Source: Candidatus Woesearchaeota archaeon (GTDB lineage Archaea; Nanobdellota; Nanobdellia; Woesearchaeales; GW2011-AR4). Taken from it: 8,045 nt of DNA. The stretch covers positions 1 to 8,045 of the forward strand of contig JAGVXR010000075.1 of the NCBI GenBank assembly GCA_018303645.1, read 5' to 3'. Below the pieces are notes generated by a model. That model had not been told where the DNA came from. It made no database searches and was given only the letters and a program-made list of their open reading frames with translations. Shown in pieces: positions 5,943 to 8,045 of this stretch. The position numbers and the translations under genes are program-made. Numbering within the stretch: position 1 is the stretch's first letter; the number at the start of each line of letters is the position of its first letter.

Positions 5943-6794
5943 CTAACCGGAAACCCTGACATTCAGTAAATTATTGACTTCCCCTTCATTATAGCATGTC
6001 TGCTTCAAGCCGCATTTCCGGCATTTATTTTCATTATTGCAAAAATCAGGCAGTTCCCTGCTTTCCAATAACACTATCACCTCATCAACTATCTGCTTGA
6101 CTTCTTCCTTCATATAGGGGTTTATTGCGATATGCCTTTTCTGCTTTGTATCCAGGTAGACAACAAAGCCTTCCTTTATCGGCTTTTTGAAATGCTCTTG
6201 CAACAGCAAAGAGTAAGCGGCTATCTGTATCCTATGGGAGGGCCACACACCATCGCTTGGAGTTCTGCCTGTTTTCAGCTCAAAAGGCACGTATTCGTCA
6301 TTATAAACATGAATCTGGTCAATTATGCCCTTAAGCCTTAGCTCTTCTGACTCAATTCTTATCTCTGAGAGTATTTTAGGGGTTAATTTTTCCCATAGCT
6401 CTTTGCCAAAAACCTTGTTTTTTTCTATAAAGCTGAAAATATTGCTTGCTCTTGTCATAGATTCCTCTGCTATGGAAGGAAAGCTCTTTTTATAAGCGTC
6501 AAGCATGTTTAAGCTTACATCTTCAAGCCTTTTTTTGTTGTCAGCTATATTTTTTCTTAATATCTGGAGGTATTTCTGCCTGTAAATAGTTTCTATATTG
6601 CCCAAAGGCATTAGTTTTGTTATTGAAGTCACTATGCCTTCTTCTGTTTTGTTTATCTTATCATACGTTTCATGCCTTATGGAGCCAAGCACAAGGCTTT
6701 CCTTTGGAGGCTCTTCCAGAAGCAGCACTTTCTCGAGAAATAGCTTTCTGGAGCAGTACAGGTAGCTTGACAGCAAAGAGACAGAGATTTTCAT
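5943..6794 (-). CDS. Cas4/RecB-type PD-(D/E)XK nuclease with Fe-S cluster signature
   Basis: From ATG 6794 the protein has 283 residues, somewhat longer than typical Cas4 (about 200). Family hallmarks: Cys C14 in SYLYCSRK, His H41 in LGSIRHE (RecB motif I), Asp D159 in KGIIDQIH (motif II), E172-L-K174 in VPFELKTG (motif III), QIAAY (Q190, Y194), and C-terminal Cys C258, C261, C267 that with C14 would bind a [4Fe-4S] cluster. Cas4 and its relatives are metal-dependent DNA exonucleases or endonucleases acting in CRISPR spacer capture or DNA repair. No CRISPR array or other cas gene is visible, so a stand-alone repair-type role is as likely. The frame extends to 6875, but that extension runs through the TATA box. 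The ATG at 6794 lies about 26 nt after it and fits a leaderless mRNA. The helical insert between H41 and D159 is larger than in minimal Cas4. Confidence 0.87.
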   Translation of the reverse strand: MKISVSLLSSYLYCSRKLFLEKVLLLEEPPKESLVLGSIRHETYDKINKTEEGIVTSITKLMPLGNIETIYRQKYLQILRKNIADNKKRLEDVSLNMLDAYKKSFPSIAEESMTRASNIFSFIEKNKVFGKELWEKLTPKILSEIRIESEELRLKGIIDQIHVYNDEYVPFELKTGRTPSDGVWPSHRIQIAAYSLLLQEHFKKPIKEGFVVYLDTKQKRHIAINPYMKEEVKQIVDEVIVLLESRELPDFCNNENKCRKCGLKQTCYNEGEVNNLLNVRVSG

Positions 6795-6891
6795 GAGAAA
6801 AGACCTGGAGTTATGGTTTAAATAGTTTGCGTGAAGATGTCCAGTGGTATAATAGAAAACTATTTTAATAAGCAAATAAATAATTCTCTTT
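6795..6891. promoter_or_regulatory. Divergent promoter region between the nuclease and a small membrane protein gene
   Basis: For the minus strand, tatttaaa (plus-strand 6817-6824) lies about 26 nt before the nuclease ATG at 6794. For the plus strand, tattttaa at 6861-6868 lies about 27 nt before ATG 6892. Both spacings predict transcription starting at or next to the start codon, so both mRNAs are probably leaderless. No ribosome site is seen on either side. Confidence 0.6.
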
Positions 6892-7137
6892 ATGAAAGAA
6901 GGCGCTTACATTGGAGCTTTAATCGCTTTGCTGGTTTACTTCATGCTTCCAATCTATGGCGAGAATGGAGCGCCTGCGAGCATAGTACCGACTGGCAATG
7001 CAGTTTCAAGCACAACAGGATTCAGCACTTACGTTTCAAACCTGCCATTCAGCACGATCATTTTCTTTGCATTGGAAATATTAGGAATTTCAGTAGGAAT
7101 AGCCAGCCAGATGGTTCTAAAGAGGGTGTACGGCTAG
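6892..7137 (+). CDS. Small two-helix membrane protein of unknown function
   Basis: The protein has 81 residues. Residues about 5-22 (GAYIGALIALLVYFMLPI) and 54-76 (from STIIFFALEILG to SQMVL) are clear membrane segments, separated by a roughly 30-residue polar loop rich in Ser, Thr, Gly and Pro. The C-terminus is short and basic (LKRVYG), which suggests that both ends are on the cytoplasmic side. The coding potential is supported by the TATA-ATG spacing and by the continuous hydrophobic pattern. An overlapping frame (6831-7262) is not credible. I do not recognise the family. Its position divergent to the nuclease may allow shared regulation but gives no function. Confidence 0.75.
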   Translation: MKEGAYIGALIALLVYFMLPIYGENGAPASIVPTGNAVSSTTGFSTYVSNLPFSTIIFFALEILGISVGIASQMVLKRVYG

Positions 7138-7290
7138 AATTAGTGACTCAATGTATGGGCGAAGCGGAGAGGCTGTGCACTAAAGATATAAACAAAGGAC
7201 ATAACTCGCCTGTGCCGCTGAGCACAAGATATTGTGAGCGAAGCGAACAGATTGAATTTTAAAAACATTATAATACCCATACCCTTCTTA
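7138..7290. other. Non-coding spacer with pairing potential and a gagcgaagcgaac motif
   Basis: I see no gene in this stretch. It contains a possible stem, agcgg-ag-aggc (7163-7173) against gcct-gtg-ccgct (7208-7219). An alternative hairpin uses tgtgc (7211-7215) and gcaca (7222-7226) around a 6-nt loop. The octamer gcgaagcg occurs twice, at 7159-7166 and 7239-7246. The second copy sits in gagcgaagcgaac, which resembles a palindromic repeat known from many genomes. This could be a small RNA, a repeat remnant or chance. Confidence 0.3.
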
Positions 7291-7326
7291 AAAACCTTTA
7301 AATACCAATTAAAAAATTAACGATTT
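7291..7326 (+). promoter_or_regulatory. TATA promoter of tyrS, leaderless
   Basis: A near-perfect archaeal box tttaaata (7297-7304), preceded by an A-rich BRE-like aaaacc, has its centre about 26 nt before the ATG at 7327. Transcription should start at the start codon itself. There is no ribosome site. Confidence 0.7.
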
Positions 7327-8045
7327 ATGGACATTGAAAGCAGAATAGCTTTGATAAAGCAGGTTGGTGAGGAAATAATAACAGAGGAGGAATTGAAGCA
7401 TCTTTTCCAAACAAAAGAGCATCCAACAGCTTATGACGGATTTGAGCCTTCCGGTACAGACATACACATTGCGCAGGGAATTCTGAGAGCTATAAACATC
7501 AACAAGATGGCAAAGGCAGGCATAAAATTCAAGATGTGGGTGGCAGACTGGCATGCATGGGCAAACAACAAGATGGGCGGCGATTTGGAGAAAATCCAGC
7601 AAGTAGGCAATTACCTGATTGAGGTATGGAAGCATTGCGGAATGGACCTGAAAAATGTTGAGTTCTTATGGGCAAATGATGTTATCAAAGAGCCCGAGTA
7701 CTGGAAAAAGGTGATGCAGGTTGCAAGAAATTCAACAGTCAAGCGCATAATAAGGACAGGGCAGATAATGGGCAGAAAAGAAGCTGAAGTGCAGCAGGCT
7801 TCTCAAATACTGTATCCCTGCATGCAGGCAGCAGATATATTCCATCTTAAGGCGGACATCTGCCAGCTTGGAATGGACCAGAGGAAAGTGAATGTTTTAG
7901 CAAGGGAATTAGCACCATCATTGGGATTTGCAAAGCCGGTTGTTGTCAGCCACCACATGCTAATCGGCTTGGGAGAGCCTCCAAAAGAGCATGATGAAGA
8001 CAGGATTCTGAAGCTCAAGATGTCCAAAACCAATCCTGACAAGGC
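7327..8045 (+). CDS. tyrS: Tyrosyl-tRNA synthetase, archaeal/eukaryotic type, 3'-partial
   Basis: This class I synthetase attaches tyrosine to tRNA-Tyr in the cytoplasm. The frame is open from ATG 7327 to the window edge, giving 239 full codons, which cover the Rossmann-fold catalytic domain. Visible features: Y36 in TAYDGFEPSG (34-43), the HIGH-equivalent HIAQG (47-51), VADWHAW in the tyrosine pocket, YPCMQAADIF with Y163, Q167 and D170 (the Asp that reads the tyrosine hydroxyl), GMDQRK (182-187) and the KMSKS-type loop KMSKT (231-235). The stretch from YPCMQ through QLGMDQRKVNVLARE is typical of archaeal, plant and protist TyrRS and differs from bacterial TyrRS. Start choice rests on the TATA spacing. 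The C-terminal anticodon-binding part lies beyond the window. Confidence 0.96.
   Translation, partial: MDIESRIALIKQVGEEIITEEELKHLFQTKEHPTAYDGFEPSGTDIHIAQGILRAININKMAKAGIKFKMWVADWHAWANNKMGGDLEKIQQVGNYLIEVWKHCGMDLKNVEFLWANDVIKEPEYWKKVMQVARNSTVKRIIRTGQIMGRKEAEVQQASQILYPCMQAADIFHLKADICQLGMDQRKVNVLARELAPSLGFAKPVVVSHHMLIGLGEPPKEHDEDRILKLKMSKTNPDK

Noticed and set aside
6795..6875. N-terminal extension of the Cas4-like nuclease to 6875
   Set aside because: The extension runs through the TATA element, resembles no family sequence, and the ATG at 6794 directly precedes the conserved N-terminal segment.
6831..7262. Plus-strand frame of 143 codons overlapping the membrane-protein gene
   Set aside because: It reads through the divergent promoter and the non-coding spacer and has no domain-like pattern. 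The overlapping 81-residue frame has clear membrane helices and a promoter.
1..8045. CRISPR array, tRNA, rRNA or insertion sequence
   Set aside because: Prompted by the Cas4-like gene, I looked for regular repeats, tRNA cloverleafs and transposase motifs on both strands and saw none.

Overview
The window looks like a piece of archaeal chromosome. The evidence is a replication factor C small subunit (clamp loader), an archaeal/eukaryotic-type tyrosyl-tRNA synthetase, a PRC-barrel protein of the short archaeal kind, and archaeal TATA boxes (tttaaata / tttatata) about 25-30 nt upstream of several start codons. The compact layout, leaderless genes, Cys-rich secreted proteins and lipoproteins fit a DPANN archaeon of the Woesearchaeota/Pacearchaeota type. 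That lineage is an inference; no rRNA is present to settle it.

Left part (about 1-4617, plus strand) is an envelope/secretion block. It begins inside a large secreted protein whose start lies off the left edge. That protein has a lipoprotein-like beta domain, a Cys-rich lytic-transglycosylase (SLT, lysozyme-like) domain with the expected catalytic Glu and GxMQ motif, and a C-terminal fibronectin-III domain. Three tandem paralogous lipoproteins follow, each with a signal peptide and lipobox Cys. The first starts 2 nt after the SLT gene. The second and third each have their own nearly identical TATA element. The middle one is split by a single -1 frameshift at an A5 run near 2801. By eye, the last domain of the lipoproteins recurs in the N-terminal part of the SLT protein, so all four genes share a building block and may form one surface apparatus. 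This is the most novel part of the window.

Middle part (4595-6794, minus strand) holds three information-processing or housekeeping genes. They are a Cas4/RecB-type PD-(D/E)XK nuclease with a four-Cys Fe-S signature, a PRC-barrel protein and the RFC small subunit. Each seems to have its own promoter. The RFC gene converges on the third lipoprotein gene and overlaps it by 23 bp. No CRISPR array or other cas gene is visible, so the nuclease is probably a stand-alone Cas4-like protein.

Right part (6795-8045, plus strand): a divergent promoter region separates the nuclease from a small two-helix membrane protein of unknown function. Next comes a 189-bp non-coding stretch with pairing potential and a 'gagcgaagcgaac' motif. 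A leaderless tyrS gene then runs off the right edge.
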